Positions 24,188 to 33,015 of a stretch of 62,048 nucleotides of DNA are shown here, one piece after another. Position 1 is the stretch's first letter. Every line of letters begins with the position of its first letter. A model generated the notes under the pieces. That model had not been told where the DNA came from, did no database searches, and saw only the letters and a program-made list of their open reading frames with translations. This DNA is from Actinocatenispora rupis (lineage in GTDB: Bacteria > Actinomycetota > Actinomycetes > Mycobacteriales > Micromonosporaceae): positions 1 through 62,048 of the forward strand of contig NZ_BOMB01000034.1 in NCBI RefSeq assembly GCF_016861975.1, given 5' to 3'. Both the position numbers and the translations under genes were made by a program.

Positions 24188-25704
24188 ACTTCACCGCCGA
24201 GCACGATCGGGTCCGGTGTTCCGGTGCGGCCGGCGGTGCCGGTGCGGCCGGTTGCGGCGAGGTAGACGTCGTCGCCGGTGCGGCCGATCAGGTCGTAGGC
24301 GTCCGGAGCGAGGCGACGGCGTACCAGTGCCCAGAACACGGCGGCGGCGATGATGGCCGCGAACGCGGCGAGCATCAGCCGCGCCTGCAGCGAGTCGTCC
24401 GGGACGCCCATCAGTGTTCCGAAGGAGGTTGCCGACACGACGACCACCACGGCCAGGCCCAGCCCCGCCAGGCTCGGGCAGATGACCCGCTGCCAGATGG
24501 TGGCGCCGCCGTGGCGGGCGAAGTACCGCAGTTGCGCAACACAGCATGCGGTGAGTAGGAGCAGAACCCCGAACCCGGCCCACACGGTGCCGTCGAAGAA
24601 CAACACGACCTGCGGGTCCGCACCCGAGACAGCGACGGCGATCAGCACCAGCGCGGCGATCGTCGACTGGGTCAGCGAGGCGTACGCGGGTGAGCGGGTG
24701 CGGCCCCAGGTGCGAGACAGGCGAGCGGGCAGCACACGGTCACGGCCCATCGCGAACGCGTACCGGTTGAACGTTCCGTGGAAGGCCAGTCCGGCGGCGA
24801 ACAGGCTCGTGACGAACAGCAGACGCCCCACATCGATCAGGATGTGCGGCACGTACGGGCCGGCCAGATGGAACAGGAACTCGGTGCCGTAGGTTGTGCT
24901 GCCGGCGATCACGTTGCCCGGCCCGGCCGCCACCGTCATCGCGAACGACGACACGCTGTAGAGCACGGCGGTGATCGCCAGCGATACGAACACCGCCTTG
25001 GTCGTGGCGCCTGCCTTGGCTTCTTCGGCGTAGTTGGGGGCGTCCTCGAAACCGACGAAGCCGGTCAGGGCAATGACGACGGCGACCAGTCCACTCGCCC
25101 CGCCGGAGGTCAGCGTCGACGGGTTCATTGCTGCGGCTGACACCGCACCGGCATGCGGATGCGCCAGCTGGACGACGTCGAAGACCAGCACCACAGCGAT
25201 CTCGACCACCAGCAGCACGAGCAGGACCAGGCCGTTGAAGTCGACCTTCAACACGCCGCAGATCGCGATCACCGCCCAGCCGGCCGCCGCCACCGCGTAC
25301 CACGGGACCTGCACGCCAAGTACCTGAGCCATCGCATCGGAGCCGACCACGCCCAGCCCGCCGTAGAGGCCGATCTGCATCGCGCAGTACGACGCCAACG
25401 CCACCCAGCCCGCGGCGACCCCGGCAGGCCGGCCCAACCCGGCGGTCTGCAGCGTGTAGAACGCGCCCGCGTTCGGCAGCCGGGAAGCCATCGTGGTGTA
25501 GCCCACCGCGAACAACGTCAACAGCGCTGCACCGAGCACGTACGCCGCCGGGATGCCCAGCAGCCCGGTCACCGCCCACCCGGTCGTGACCCCGCCGCCG
25601 ACCACGGTGAGCGGTGCGGCCGAGGCCAGCATCAGCCCACCGAGCAGAAGCCAACCGAGGCGGTTGCGGGCCAGGGATCTACTCACCGCGCTCTGATCGT
25701 CCAT
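24184..25704 (-). CDS. Amino-acid/polyamine (APC family) permease
   Basis: About 506 residues with 12 to 13 membrane helices. The N-terminal APC signature is clear: LGWLLLGGLMLASAAPLTVVGGG, then LPNAGAFYTL and GFEDAPNYAEEA later. I placed the start at the ATG at 25704, after AAAGGG; GTG codons just upstream are alternatives. It is a cytoplasmic-membrane uptake protein for amino acids or amines, coupled to the following acetyltransferase by an ATGA overlap. Confidence 0.9.
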   Translation of the reverse strand: MDDQSAVSRSLARNRLGWLLLGGLMLASAAPLTVVGGGVTTGWAVTGLLGIPAAYVLGAALLTLFAVGYTTMASRLPNAGAFYTLQTAGLGRPAGVAAGWVALASYCAMQIGLYGGLGVVGSDAMAQVLGVQVPWYAVAAAGWAVIAICGVLKVDFNGLVLLVLLVVEIAVVLVFDVVQLAHPHAGAVSAAAMNPSTLTSGGASGLVAVVIALTGFVGFEDAPNYAEEAKAGATTKAVFVSLAITAVLYSVSSFAMTVAAGPGNVIAGSTTYGTEFLFHLAGPYVPHILIDVGRLLFVTSLFAAGLAFHGTFNRYAFAMGRDRVLPARLSRTWGRTRSPAYASLTQSTIAALVLIAVAVSGADPQVVLFFDGTVWAGFGVLLLLTACCVAQLRYFARHGGATIWQRVICPSLAGLGLAVVVVVSATSFGTLMGVPDDSLQARLMLAAFAAIIAAAVFWALVRRRLAPDAYDLIGRTGDDVYLAATGRTGTAGRTGTPDPIVLGGEV

Positions 25705-25748
25705 CACCACGAACCCTTTCGTCAGAGGGTCAACACCTTCGGGTCGTG

Positions 25749-26684
25749 CTAGCGGCCGTAGCCGCGGGCAGCGGCTGCACGCACGTGATCGACGGCCAGC
25801 ACCACCGCCTCCTCAGCCGGGGGGAGCCGCAGATCCGCCAAGGTCGGCCACGACCAACCACTGCCAACGCCGGGCTGCCGGCGCCGCCCACGGCGGGCGC
25901 GGGGCTTGTCTCCGTACTCGTGCAGCACGCGGTCGGTCAGATCGATCGCGTCGATCAGGCCGAGCAGGAACCGGTCGGTCAGTGTCGCGGCCTGTGCGTC
26001 GTGTACGACCCGCGGCAGCCGCATCATCAGGTTGATGGACGCGGTGCGGTCGTTCGACTGCGCGACCACCCACACCTGTTCGGCACGGCCCAACGGCCAC
26101 GGCCGGCGAGAACCCTCGACCATCGTGCGCTTGGTGACCAGCCGATCCGCCACCCGCGCATAGGCGTCCTTGGCCAGCCACTCCACGACCTCGTGCACCG
26201 TCCGGTGTCGCGGCCCGACTGGCCGGGCTGCGTCGTGCGTGTCGTCGACGAGTTGCGCCAGCAGCTGATGCAGCAGCGGATCATCGGGCGGCTTGTCACG
26301 CAACGCCCGGGCGTCGGGAAAGGCCCGCATCCGGCCGTCCTGCCCCGCCGCCACCACCAGAAGCGAGCGCTCCCGACCATCGACGTGCGCCGCGGTATGC
26401 AGAAGCTCAAACAGCAACGCCCCTGCGCAGCCGATCGACGTCGCCTGACGCGACTTGTAGGTACGACCGTCGTAGGGATCGGTCGCCAGCCGGAAGAACT
26501 GATCGCCTGCAGGCCCCAGCTGATACACGGCCTGCTGCGACAGGAACTCTGAGAGCCCGTCAGACCACCGCATCGCGTCGCCCGGATCGACGCGCTCGCG
26601 ATGACGGTGGTGCGGCGACGGGGGCAGATGGGCAGCCTCGGGCTGCTGATGCTGACCGCTGGATCCGCTGCGATATTCAGCCAT
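25749..26684 (-). CDS. GPP34 (GOLPH3-like) family protein
   Basis: About 311 residues. Residues 50-270 match the GPP34 pattern: an FRLATDPYDGR segment, then GCAGALLFELLHTAAHV, LLHQLLAQLVDD, and VHEVVEWLAKDAYARVADRLV. In eukaryotes this fold binds phosphoinositide; in actinomycetes it is common with unknown role. The first 40 residues and the C-terminal 40 are low complexity. I chose the ATG at 26684; one further downstream at the MRWSDGL segment is also possible. It follows a cluster of small helical genes on the same strand. Confidence 0.72.
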   Translation of the reverse strand: MAEYRSGSSGQHQQPEAAHLPPSPHHRHRERVDPGDAMRWSDGLSEFLSQQAVYQLGPAGDQFFRLATDPYDGRTYKSRQATSIGCAGALLFELLHTAAHVDGRERSLLVVAAGQDGRMRAFPDARALRDKPPDDPLLHQLLAQLVDDTHDAARPVGPRHRTVHEVVEWLAKDAYARVADRLVTKRTMVEGSRRPWPLGRAEQVWVVAQSNDRTASINLMMRLPRVVHDAQAATLTDRFLLGLIDAIDLTDRVLHEYGDKPRARRGRRRQPGVGSGWSWPTLADLRLPPAEEAVVLAVDHVRAAAARGYGR

Positions 26685-27033
26685 CGTGGCTACCACCTGC
26701 TGAGACTCTGGTGGGTAGTCCGCCAGGAACAGGCGACTCACCGTCGGCACGCTCCGGCGTGTCCAGTGCGGTTGGCCGGCCGCGTTCGGTCAGTGGGTAT
26801 CCGACCGGTGAGCGGTCTTGGCCGCTCGGCGGAATCTGATGGCGGTCCCGCCGCCGTTGTGGCCGGCGGCGGACGGGGCGGCCGACAGCCTGTCGACCGT
26901 CCCGAATCTGCCTTCGGTGTGCGGTCCCCATCCCCTTACGCCACTCGCCATCTCGGGCTTCGATCAAGACTTCCGCGACGGCCCACGGGGTGAGCGTCCC
27001 GTTGCTCAGCTCGTGCTTCGCCAGCAGAGCCAT
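26677..27033 (-). CDS. Hypothetical protein, 118 aa
   Basis: ATG at 27033 follows AGGAG and begins two bases after the stop of the winged-helix gene, so they are co-translated. The first 45 residues (KHELSNGTLTPWAVAEVLIEAR region) are well coded. The remainder is Arg/Pro-rich with weaker bias, so the true 3' end may differ. I do not recognise it. Confidence 0.4.
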   Translation of the reverse strand: MALLAKHELSNGTLTPWAVAEVLIEARDGEWRKGMGTAHRRQIRDGRQAVGRPVRRRPQRRRDRHQIPPSGQDRSPVGYPLTERGRPTALDTPERADGESPVPGGLPTRVSAGGSHDG

Positions 27034-27035
27034 GG

Positions 27036-27401
27036 TCACCACTCCTGGCATCGACGGAATCGACGCCAGGAGGGCAGGCGTCGCGAGATACCGGGAGGCG
27101 GAATGGGCGGAGCCCCAAACTGTGCGCGCACGGCCGCCCGGCCGGCGGCGGTCAGCGCGACCTCGTCGAGATCATTGCGAGGTGCGGGCCCGACCGGCAG
27201 TCGCCGCGCTATCCAGCCACGACTCGCGAACCCGTCGAGCAGCCATGCCGCGGTTGCTGGGGGAACCTCAGCGGCCCGAGCGAGCAAGGGGAACGGGACC
27301 GGCGAGGCGTTCCTGAGTAGCTCCCACGCCAGTGCCTCGCGATGGTTCTCGACATGGACCGACCGTGGGTCTTGTGATGCGAGTTCAGCCGAACCTGTCA
27401 T
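27036..27401 (-). CDS. Winged-helix DNA-binding protein
   Basis: 121 residues with a compact winged-helix pattern: a helix (HREALAWELLRNASPVPFPLLARAAEV), then the recognition helix PPATAAWLLDGFASRGWIAR, and a wing with VALTAAGRAAV, the MarR/PadR style of closing helix. The perfect AGGAGG site five bases before the ATG at 27401 fixes the start. It probably represses nearby genes. Small unrecognised genes lie on either side on the same strand. Confidence 0.68.
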   Translation of the reverse strand: MTGSAELASQDPRSVHVENHREALAWELLRNASPVPFPLLARAAEVPPATAAWLLDGFASRGWIARRLPVGPAPRNDLDEVALTAAGRAAVRAQFGAPPIPPPGISRRLPSWRRFRRCQEW

Positions 27402-27630
27402 GCCGCCCTCCTGCTACGTGTGGTGGATCCGGCGAGGTGGGATCTGCGGGCCAGGCGTGGCCGATCCACCAAACCAACTCCTGTGCGGCGCCCAGCCCGG
27501 CGAGCTGGGCGCCGGAGTCGGTCAGCGCCGGATCCAGGTCGCCACCGCCACAGCACGGGGGATTTGCCCTCCACATGCCGACATGCCGGAGGTAACGACC
27601 ATGGACGGAGTGAACCATATGATCGTCCAC
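27385..27630 (-). CDS. Small hypothetical protein, 81 aa
   Basis: The 3' two thirds are well coded (for example AAQELVWWIGHAWPADP). The start is unclear: GTG at 27630 or ATG at 27576, neither with a strong ribosome site. It overlaps the winged-helix gene by 17 bases. Family unknown. Confidence 0.42.
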   Translation of the reverse strand: MDDHMVHSVHGRYLRHVGMWRANPPCCGGGDLDPALTDSGAQLAGLGAAQELVWWIGHAWPADPTSPDPPHVAGGRHDRFG

Positions 27631-27762
27631 CTGACAACGTTACGGAGTGGACCACTCATGATGGTCGTACCGATGCGGACGTCCGATCGCGTTTGCCCAC
27701 TCCGGAGCGGTGTTATCTAATGGACGCGATTGCGTCCGTTTCCGAACATCTGGAGGTGAGCG

Positions 27763-28653
27763 GTGCCGGCCAAGCCCAGGGAGCACGCTGGTTCGACGTT
27801 CTGGCTTCGACGCCTCGGCGCGGAGCTGAGGAAGTTGCGCGAGCAGAGCGGCATGACGGCCGATCAAGCGGGCGCAGAGATGGAATGGAACCGCCAGAAG
27901 ATCTGGCGCATCGAAAAGGGCACACAGGAGGTCCTGCGCACCTGGGACGTCCAGAACATGTGCAAGGTCTACGGCGCAGCCGACTCGCTCACCGAGGCGC
28001 TCATTGGCCTGTGCGAAAAGGCAAAGACTGGAGACTGGTGGCAGTCCTTCAGCGAAGTGATCCCTCGATGGTTCAACGTCTACCTCAGCCTCGAAGAAGC
28101 AGCGACAAGTATCGACTGGTACACCGCCGAGCTTGTCCCTGGCCTACTCCAGACCGACAACTACGCGAGGGTGGTCTTCAATACCGCTGGCGGAGCCGAG
28201 GATTCGAACGAGCTCACCCGGCGCGCCAAGGTGCGGGTCCAACGCCAGGCGGCACTCACACGCCTCGCACCAGACCCGCCCGCGCTCCATGTCGTCCTCA
28301 ACGAAGCCGTGATCCGACGGCCTGTCGGCGGAGCGAGCGTGATGGCGGAGCAACTGAGGGCCTTGCTCCAGTTCGGAGCCCTACCCAACGTCACCATGCG
28401 AATCTTCCCATTCTCCGCCGGTCAACACGGCGGCATGAATGGCGGAGAGTGGGTTCTTCTTCGCTTCCCGCAAGAGTCTTCCGAACCCGAAACAGTATTC
28501 CACGAGGCACTGAACGGCGCGGCGTATCTCACCAAGGAGCAGGACGTCATGCAGTACAAGACCGTTCAAGATGATCTCGTCAAGCGTTCCTTGGACGAAG
28601 AAACAACCAAGGAATTAATCGCCCGAGCAGTAAAGGAGTTCGAGGAGACATGA
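27763..28653 (+). CDS. XRE-family HTH protein with DUF5753
   Basis: 296 residues. An N-terminal XRE helix-turn-helix (about 12-70, LGAELRKLREQSGMTADQAGAEM ... WRIEKG) is followed by a C-terminal DUF5753 region (about 105-285), containing IDWYTAELVPGLLQTDNYAR and ALHVVLNEAVIRR. The GTG at 27763 follows GGAGGTGAG. This pair architecture with a downstream DUF397 gene is one of the most common regulatory cassettes of actinomycetes, where many act in development or in toxin-antitoxin-like pairs. The ATGA overlap couples it to the DUF397 gene. Codon use is slightly less GC-biased than its neighbours, which hints at transfer. Confidence 0.92.
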   Translation: MPAKPREHAGSTFWLRRLGAELRKLREQSGMTADQAGAEMEWNRQKIWRIEKGTQEVLRTWDVQNMCKVYGAADSLTEALIGLCEKAKTGDWWQSFSEVIPRWFNVYLSLEEAATSIDWYTAELVPGLLQTDNYARVVFNTAGGAEDSNELTRRAKVRVQRQAALTRLAPDPPALHVVLNEAVIRRPVGGASVMAEQLRALLQFGALPNVTMRIFPFSAGQHGGMNGGEWVLLRFPQESSEPETVFHEALNGAAYLTKEQDVMQYKTVQDDLVKRSLDEETTKELIARAVKEFEET

Positions 28654-28859
28654 GCAACCTCGCTGAGGCTATCTGGATCAAGTCGTCTCGCAGCGGCAAC
28701 CAGGGCAACTGCATCGAGTACGCACCGAACCTCATGGCGACCGAGGGCGTCGTCGGAGTACGCGACTCGAAGGACCCCGAGGGCCCGAAGATGACCTTCG
28801 CACCCGAGTCCTGGACTGCGTTCGTCCGACAGGTGAAGGCAGGCTCACTGAACTCATGA
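28650..28859 (+). CDS. DUF397 protein
   Basis: 69 residues with the DUF397 pattern: IWIKSSRSGNQGNCIEYA, VVGVRDSKDPEGP and a closing FAPESWTAFVRQVKAG. DUF397 proteins are encoded next to XRE/DUF5753 regulators and are thought to bind or counter them. Its ATG overlaps the stop of the regulator gene. Confidence 0.92.
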   Translation: MSNLAEAIWIKSSRSGNQGNCIEYAPNLMATEGVVGVRDSKDPEGPKMTFAPESWTAFVRQVKAGSLNS

Positions 28860-28863
28860 CCCC

Positions 28864-28893
28864 GGATCCGGCCTGTGGAAGGAGGCCGGATCC
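28864..28893 (+). terminator. Terminator after the XRE/DUF397 pair
   Basis: GGATCCGGCC (28864-28873) and GGCCGGATCC (28884-28893) form a perfect 10-bp stem with a 10-base loop, five bases after the DUF397 stop. Confidence 0.8.
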
Positions 28894-28967
28894 AGGGCCA
28901 CAAGGTTCCTAACCCACCAGACATCATGACCGAGGGCGGTCACTACCCGCTAGACCGACCCACGGTA

Positions 28968-29000
28968 AGTAGCCAACTCTGCACGTCGGAGTTGGCTACT
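28968..29000. terminator. Second hairpin, 12-bp stem
   Basis: AGTAGCCAACTC (28968-28979) pairs with GAGTTGGCTACT (28989-29000) around a 9-base loop. It is less GC-rich than the first. It may be a second terminator or the end of an unannotated small RNA. Confidence 0.5.
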
Positions 29001-29742
29001 GCCGCTTCTGAGACCAGATGCCCGTTACGCAACAAGGCTGCTGACCACCACGCGCCGTCCCTCACTCACCCCGACATGACGCTTCCGACCCAGCATGGTT
29101 AGATGTGCGCCGCGGGCCAGGCACTCGCCCCAGGGGAAGGGTCACTCCCATGCGCCGATCAGCAGCAGCGTCGCAACTGCCGACCACTGCGCCGTCCCGC
29201 CGATCAGGAACTCCCGCTGACCGTGGTCCGGGTAGTCCGGCCCGCCCGCTACGTCGCCTCGCGTCTCACCTCGGCGGCCCGTGGCGTCTCAACGCGCAAT
29301 GCGTGAGGGAAAGCGGCTTAAGACCGGTCGCCTGATCTAGCACGCCACCGACCTCGCTGAGACGGGCGAACACAGAGCCCCTCGACGGGATCGGCTGGCG
29401 GAGCGGCGATCCCGACTGCCCGCCGCGGCTTGACGGGTGCGAGCCCTGGCACGGTGTCGGAGATCGCGAATGCCGCCCGTACTCCAGCTGGCGAGGGCCT
29501 TCGAGCTCGGCGTGGCACCCGTCGAACTCGCCGTGCCCGACCGGAAACGCGTCGGTGCTCCTGGCTCGTGCCATGACCGCACGCCGCCGCGGCCCCTGCC
29601 GCACGTTCATCGATTTCTCCGCTGCCATCGCGTAGTTCCCTGTGCTGGAAAGGATCCCGCCCATGCCTGTGCCGCAGTTCTCCGGAACACCCTCTCCCGG
29701 CGCTGCCCGTGCGCAGGCGTCTTGGGCACAGGGAGGCTGGTG
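29001..29742. other. Long non-coding or decayed region
   Basis: About 740 bases between the hairpins and the TPR gene. Short frames on both strands (for example from 29150 and near 29461 on the plus strand) have uneven third-position bias and no recognised motif. I cannot support a gene here; gene remnants are possible. Confidence 0.4.
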
Positions 29743-30168
29743 ATGGACGAGGGCATCGCCATGCCGCACTTTCACTGGGAGAGTGCCTACAGGCACGGTG
29801 TCCATGCTCTGGCCCGCGGTCGGAAGCAGCGCGCGATCGAGGATCTGGAGCGGGCGCGGGATCTTGCCGAGCGTGCCGCCCGCCCGGTCTTGTGTGCGCG
29901 TGCCGGTCGGGCGTTGGGCGACGCGTACCGGGTGGCTGGCAGAGAACGCGAGGCGGTGACCGCCTACAAGCTGGCCGCGGCGATGGCTCAGACTGCGCAC
30001 AATCGGCTCGAAATCGGCCTGGCTCACCGGGACTTGGGCGATGTGGCTGCGGCGCGCGGCGATACCGGCACGCCCGTCGCGCTGTGGCGTTGCGCCCTGA
30101 ACGCGCTGAGTCCGCTGCGGGTGGTGGAGGTCGTCGAGGTGGCGGCGCGGCTGGCGGTGGCCGAGTGA
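29743..30168 (+). CDS. TPR-like helical protein
   Basis: 141 residues made of Ala-rich helix pairs resembling tetratricopeptide repeats (AYRHGVHALARGRKQRAIEDLERARDLA, then RAGRALGDAYRVAGREREAVTAYKLA, and GLAHRDLGDVAAARGDTGTPVALW). The ATG at 29743 follows GGGAGG; a GTG one codon earlier is possible. TPR proteins mediate protein contacts. Its stop overlaps the next start (TGATG), so it heads a small operon with the two downstream genes. Confidence 0.68.
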   Translation: MDEGIAMPHFHWESAYRHGVHALARGRKQRAIEDLERARDLAERAARPVLCARAGRALGDAYRVAGREREAVTAYKLAAAMAQTAHNRLEIGLAHRDLGDVAAARGDTGTPVALWRCALNALSPLRVVEVVEVAARLAVAE

Positions 30169-30515
30169 TGGCGGCCGAGACGGCCGAACGGCCTCGGCAC
30201 GCGCTGGATCTGCCCGATGTCAACGGATTGGCGGCGGCGCTGCTGACCGAGGAAGCGGCTTCGGCTGCGTCGTTGGTGCCGCACACGGCGCCTCCGGCAT
30301 TCGCGGCGGCCTCGTGGGGTTGTCCGGCCGGCTGTGGCCCGGGTGGTCGGGGTGCATCCGATCCCCCGGGATCGGCTCATCGCTCGACAACCGGGCGCCG
30401 TTCGCGAGGCGGGGCCACGCATCGGGCCCCGGTGCCGCTCGTGGCGGTACTCGGCCGCGACATGGGCCTGGCGATGCTGCGACACGGCGACACCGGGCGG
30501 GAACCGGTCCGATGA
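30168..30515 (+). CDS. Hypothetical protein, possibly with compensating frameshifts
   Basis: Read straight, it has 115 residues. The N-terminal 45 (LDLPDVNGLAAALLTEEAASAASL) and the C-terminal 30 (LVAVLGRDMGLAMLRHGDTG) are well coded. The middle, from about 30315 to 30430, is Gly/Ser/Arg-rich. There third-position bias instead favours another frame, which reads ARVVGVHPIPRDRLIARQPG. A pair of opposite single-base indels would explain this. Its ends overlap both neighbours, as expected for a real operon gene. Confidence 0.45.
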   Translation: MAAETAERPRHALDLPDVNGLAAALLTEEAASAASLVPHTAPPAFAAASWGCPAGCGPGGRGASDPPGSAHRSTTGRRSRGGATHRAPVPLVAVLGRDMGLAMLRHGDTGREPVR

Positions 30516-31186
30516 GCGAACACCACACCACCAACAGCCCGCCCGCAGGTGTCGCGGCGTCCGCGTCGCGTCATGGCCCGCCGCCTATCACTCTGCGGTC
30601 GCGTCACATCATGGCGCTCGTCCTGGCGCTCGGCCGAGTAGCCGTAGGCGGGGCTCCGGGCCTCGTCGCGTGGTTCGCGTTCGCCGCGTTCGGATCGGTC
30701 GTGCAGTGGGTAGCGGCGATCGCGGTCAGTGTTCCTGTCGTCGTCTTCCTCGCGCTGGTGACCGTGGTGGATCGCCACAACGAGAAGCAGCAACGCGCAC
30801 TGTTTCGGCAGATCGAGTCAGCAATGGACGCCGTGCCCGGTGGGCATCATGTCCACTGCGGCAGCGTTCTGATCGGCGTCCGCCGCAACTGGATCGCCCC
30901 GCGGGTGCTGCGATGCGATCTGGCCGACGGGGTCACACACGACAGCGACGAGCGCATCGTTGTGCAGCCGGCCGCGGAGTACTGGCTTCCCCCGCTCGGC
31001 CGGGTCCTCCGCATCCCGGTGGTCATCCCGACCGAGACGTGCGCCGCCGCGCCGCCCCGACCGACCTTCCGCTCGACGTTGCGCGATGTGCGGCACGGCC
31101 TGCTGACCCCAGAACCCGAGCAACTGCACGGGCTGCTGACCGAACTGCGCACCGGAGACGCCTGCTGCAGCAGCCATCCCACGTGA
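30512..31186 (+). CDS. Membrane protein, unknown
   Basis: 224 residues. Two membrane helices lie close together (about 33-60 and 66-92), followed by a cytoplasmic domain that includes NEKQQRALFRQIESAMDAVPGGHHVHCG and a beta-rich tail. The ATG overlaps the upstream stop (ATGA). Small double-helix membrane proteins of this kind are frequent cargo of actinomycete mobile elements, but I cannot name the family. It ends about 180 bases before a secreted protease gene that has its own ribosome site and probably its own promoter. Confidence 0.6.
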   Translation: MSEHHTTNSPPAGVAASASRHGPPPITLRSRHIMALVLALGRVAVGGAPGLVAWFAFAAFGSVVQWVAAIAVSVPVVVFLALVTVVDRHNEKQQRALFRQIESAMDAVPGGHHVHCGSVLIGVRRNWIAPRVLRCDLADGVTHDSDERIVVQPAAEYWLPPLGRVLRIPVVIPTETCAAAPPRPTFRSTLRDVRHGLLTPEPEQLHGLLTELRTGDACCSSHPT

Positions 31187-31363
31187 CGTCGACCCCGGCA
31201 AGCATCGTCTGTGTCCACAGTGGACCTGGCGTTCCCTCGCCCGGTTCACCTCTCACACTCCTCGGCACGTGACCGTCTGAGGACGCGGCAACGCCAACGT
31301 TCGCCGCATCGGCGCCACCCGGCGCCGACATCCGCACACCCACACCACCTGGAGGTTTCGTAC

Positions 31364-32296
31364 GTGAAACACCGTCACACGCTGGCCGGCATCGCTGCCG
31401 CGATCACCGCCGCGGCGGCCCTGATCGCCACACCCGCGTCGGCCAGCAACGCCGTGGCACCGCAGATCATCGGCGGTGCCCCCGCCACCGGGTACGGGTT
31501 CTCCACGTCGCTGCAGATCCTGAACCGGGATGACCCCAACTGGCACACCTGCGGTGGAACCCTGGTCGCGGCAAGGTTTGTCGCGACGAACGCCCACTGC
31601 GTGGACAACATGCCGGCCGGTACCGAAGCCGCCACGAGCACCCGGTTCGCCGCGTGGGCCAACGCGGCTCCGCACGCCATCGATCTGTCGGACCCGTCGA
31701 TCTACCATCTCCGGCTCGGCTCAACCGACCGGCTGCACGGCGGCGTGGTACGACACGTCACCCGCATCGTCACCTACCCCAGCTGGGCATGGGGCCAGCC
31801 CGGGCCGTGGGGCGAGATCGGCGACCTGGCCCTGCTCCAGCTCGACCGTCCGGTCACCACGGTGCGGCCCGCACCGATCCTGCCCGCCCGCACCACCATG
31901 CCGGCGCGGGAGATCGGCTGGGGCATCACCACTCAACCCGACCAGTGGGACGAGAACACGCCGTCGCCGGCCACGCTGTCGCAGATCGACGCCCCGCTCG
32001 CCCCGGCCTCGGCGTGCGCGGAAGCCGGGATCGGCGCCGGGGAACTGTGCCTCGGCGTCCCGGCAAGTGATGGCGGTGTCTGCCTGGGCGACTCCGGATC
32101 CCCTGCACTGCAGAGGATCGGCCGCTCCTGGGGTGTGATCGGATCGACCAGCCGGTTGGGCGGCGAACGCTGCGGCGTGCCCAACGTCTACACCGACCTG
32201 TCGAACCCGCGCTACCTCGCATGGATGATCCGCACCATCTATCACCTGCCGGCCGGCGCACCCACCGCCGGTAAGTCACTCGCCACCGCGCCCTGA
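31364..32296 (+). CDS. Secreted trypsin-like serine protease
   Basis: 310 residues. The signal peptide (about 1-28) ends near PASASNA. IIGG at 35-38 fits the activation N-terminus of S1 proteases. The catalytic triad is complete: H78 in VATNAHC, D154 in GDLALLQL and S244 in GVCLGDSGSP. Cysteine pairs support disulfides. The GTG at 31364 lies 7 bases after GGAGGT, which decides the start over an upstream in-frame one. It is exported by the Sec or Tat route to cleave proteins outside the cell. Confidence 0.93.
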   Translation: MKHRHTLAGIAAAITAAAALIATPASASNAVAPQIIGGAPATGYGFSTSLQILNRDDPNWHTCGGTLVAARFVATNAHCVDNMPAGTEAATSTRFAAWANAAPHAIDLSDPSIYHLRLGSTDRLHGGVVRHVTRIVTYPSWAWGQPGPWGEIGDLALLQLDRPVTTVRPAPILPARTTMPAREIGWGITTQPDQWDENTPSPATLSQIDAPLAPASACAEAGIGAGELCLGVPASDGGVCLGDSGSPALQRIGRSWGVIGSTSRLGGERCGVPNVYTDLSNPRYLAWMIRTIYHLPAGAPTAGKSLATAP

Positions 32297-32364
32297 CCCG
32301 TGCACATGGCCGGTGGCGCGCGCGACGCGCCACCGGCACCCAACAACCCCTCGGAGACCAACGC

Positions 32365-32448
32365 ATGCATCGCATCCCCGCGCAGGCACCGCGGATCGGT
32401 GGAGCCATGGTGACCGATCCTCAGCCGTCAGGGTTCCACGCCGGATGA
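32365..32448 (+). CDS. Tiny reading frame upstream of a broken gene
   Basis: 27 codons (MHRIPAQAPRIGG...) preceded by a weak GGAG. Its stop overlaps the ATG of the next frame (ATGA), so it could be a leader peptide for translational coupling. There is no recognised homology. Confidence 0.25.
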   Translation: MHRIPAQAPRIGGAMVTDPQPSGFHAG

Positions 32449-32685
32449 GTGACCGCCATGTCGAGGCGCCCGGCATGCACCTCACCGCAACAGCCGCCGC
32501 GTTGACGATCCTGTTGGCAGCGATCGAATCCGTGGCCCGCGACCTCCCCATCTCCCAACCGCTGAAGGTTGCCGCGCAACACGCCCAGACGGTCGTCATC
32601 CCCCAAAGCCACCGCCGCGGTCACCACCGCCAAGGCCCTCCTCGCCAGGGTCACCACCCTCGCACCGACCACACCGCGCCACTGA
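32445..32685 (+). pseudogene. Small helical protein gene with an extra C in a homopolymer
   Basis: The frame from ATG 32445 is well coded for about 50 residues (ATAAALTILLAAIESVARDL). After a run of five C (32600-32604) the bias moves to another frame, encoding KATAAVTTAKALLARVTTLAPTTPRH and ending at 32685. Removing one C gives an intact, Ala/Thr-rich protein of about 79 residues. This may be real decay or a sequencing error. The family is unknown. Confidence 0.45.
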
Positions 32686-32781
32686 GCCCCAACATCACCC
32701 ACCACGGAAGGAGATCCCGCCCGTGACACCTCGGACATCACACCGCCAGCACACACCGGCGCAACACAGAAGGAGCGAGGG

Positions 32782-32961
32782 GTGAAGGCAGCCCTCGTTG
32801 TCGTGGCCCTGCTGCTGCTGGCGGCATCGCTCTGGGCCGGCATGCAGTGGATCACCGCCGAACGGACCGGTCGACGGCGCACCGTGCTGGGAGCGCTCGG
32901 CACCGCCCTGCTCGTGGCAGCACTGGCTGTCGGCACCGTGGCGTTCGCCGCACCGTTCTGA
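32782..32961 (+). CDS. Small membrane protein, 59 aa
   Basis: The GTG at 32782 follows AAGGAG. The product has two hydrophobic segments (about 4-22 and 34-55) separated by a short charged loop. It is too short for a named family. A 20-codon frame (32723-32785) with its own GGAG site overlaps the start and may be a coupling leader. Confidence 0.6.
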   Translation: MKAALVVVALLLLAASLWAGMQWITAERTGRRRTVLGALGTALLVAALAVGTVAFAAPF

Positions 32962-33015
32962 TCGCCGATGCCGACACAGCCCACCACCCACACCGCCCGT
33001 GGCGTCAGGAGTCCC

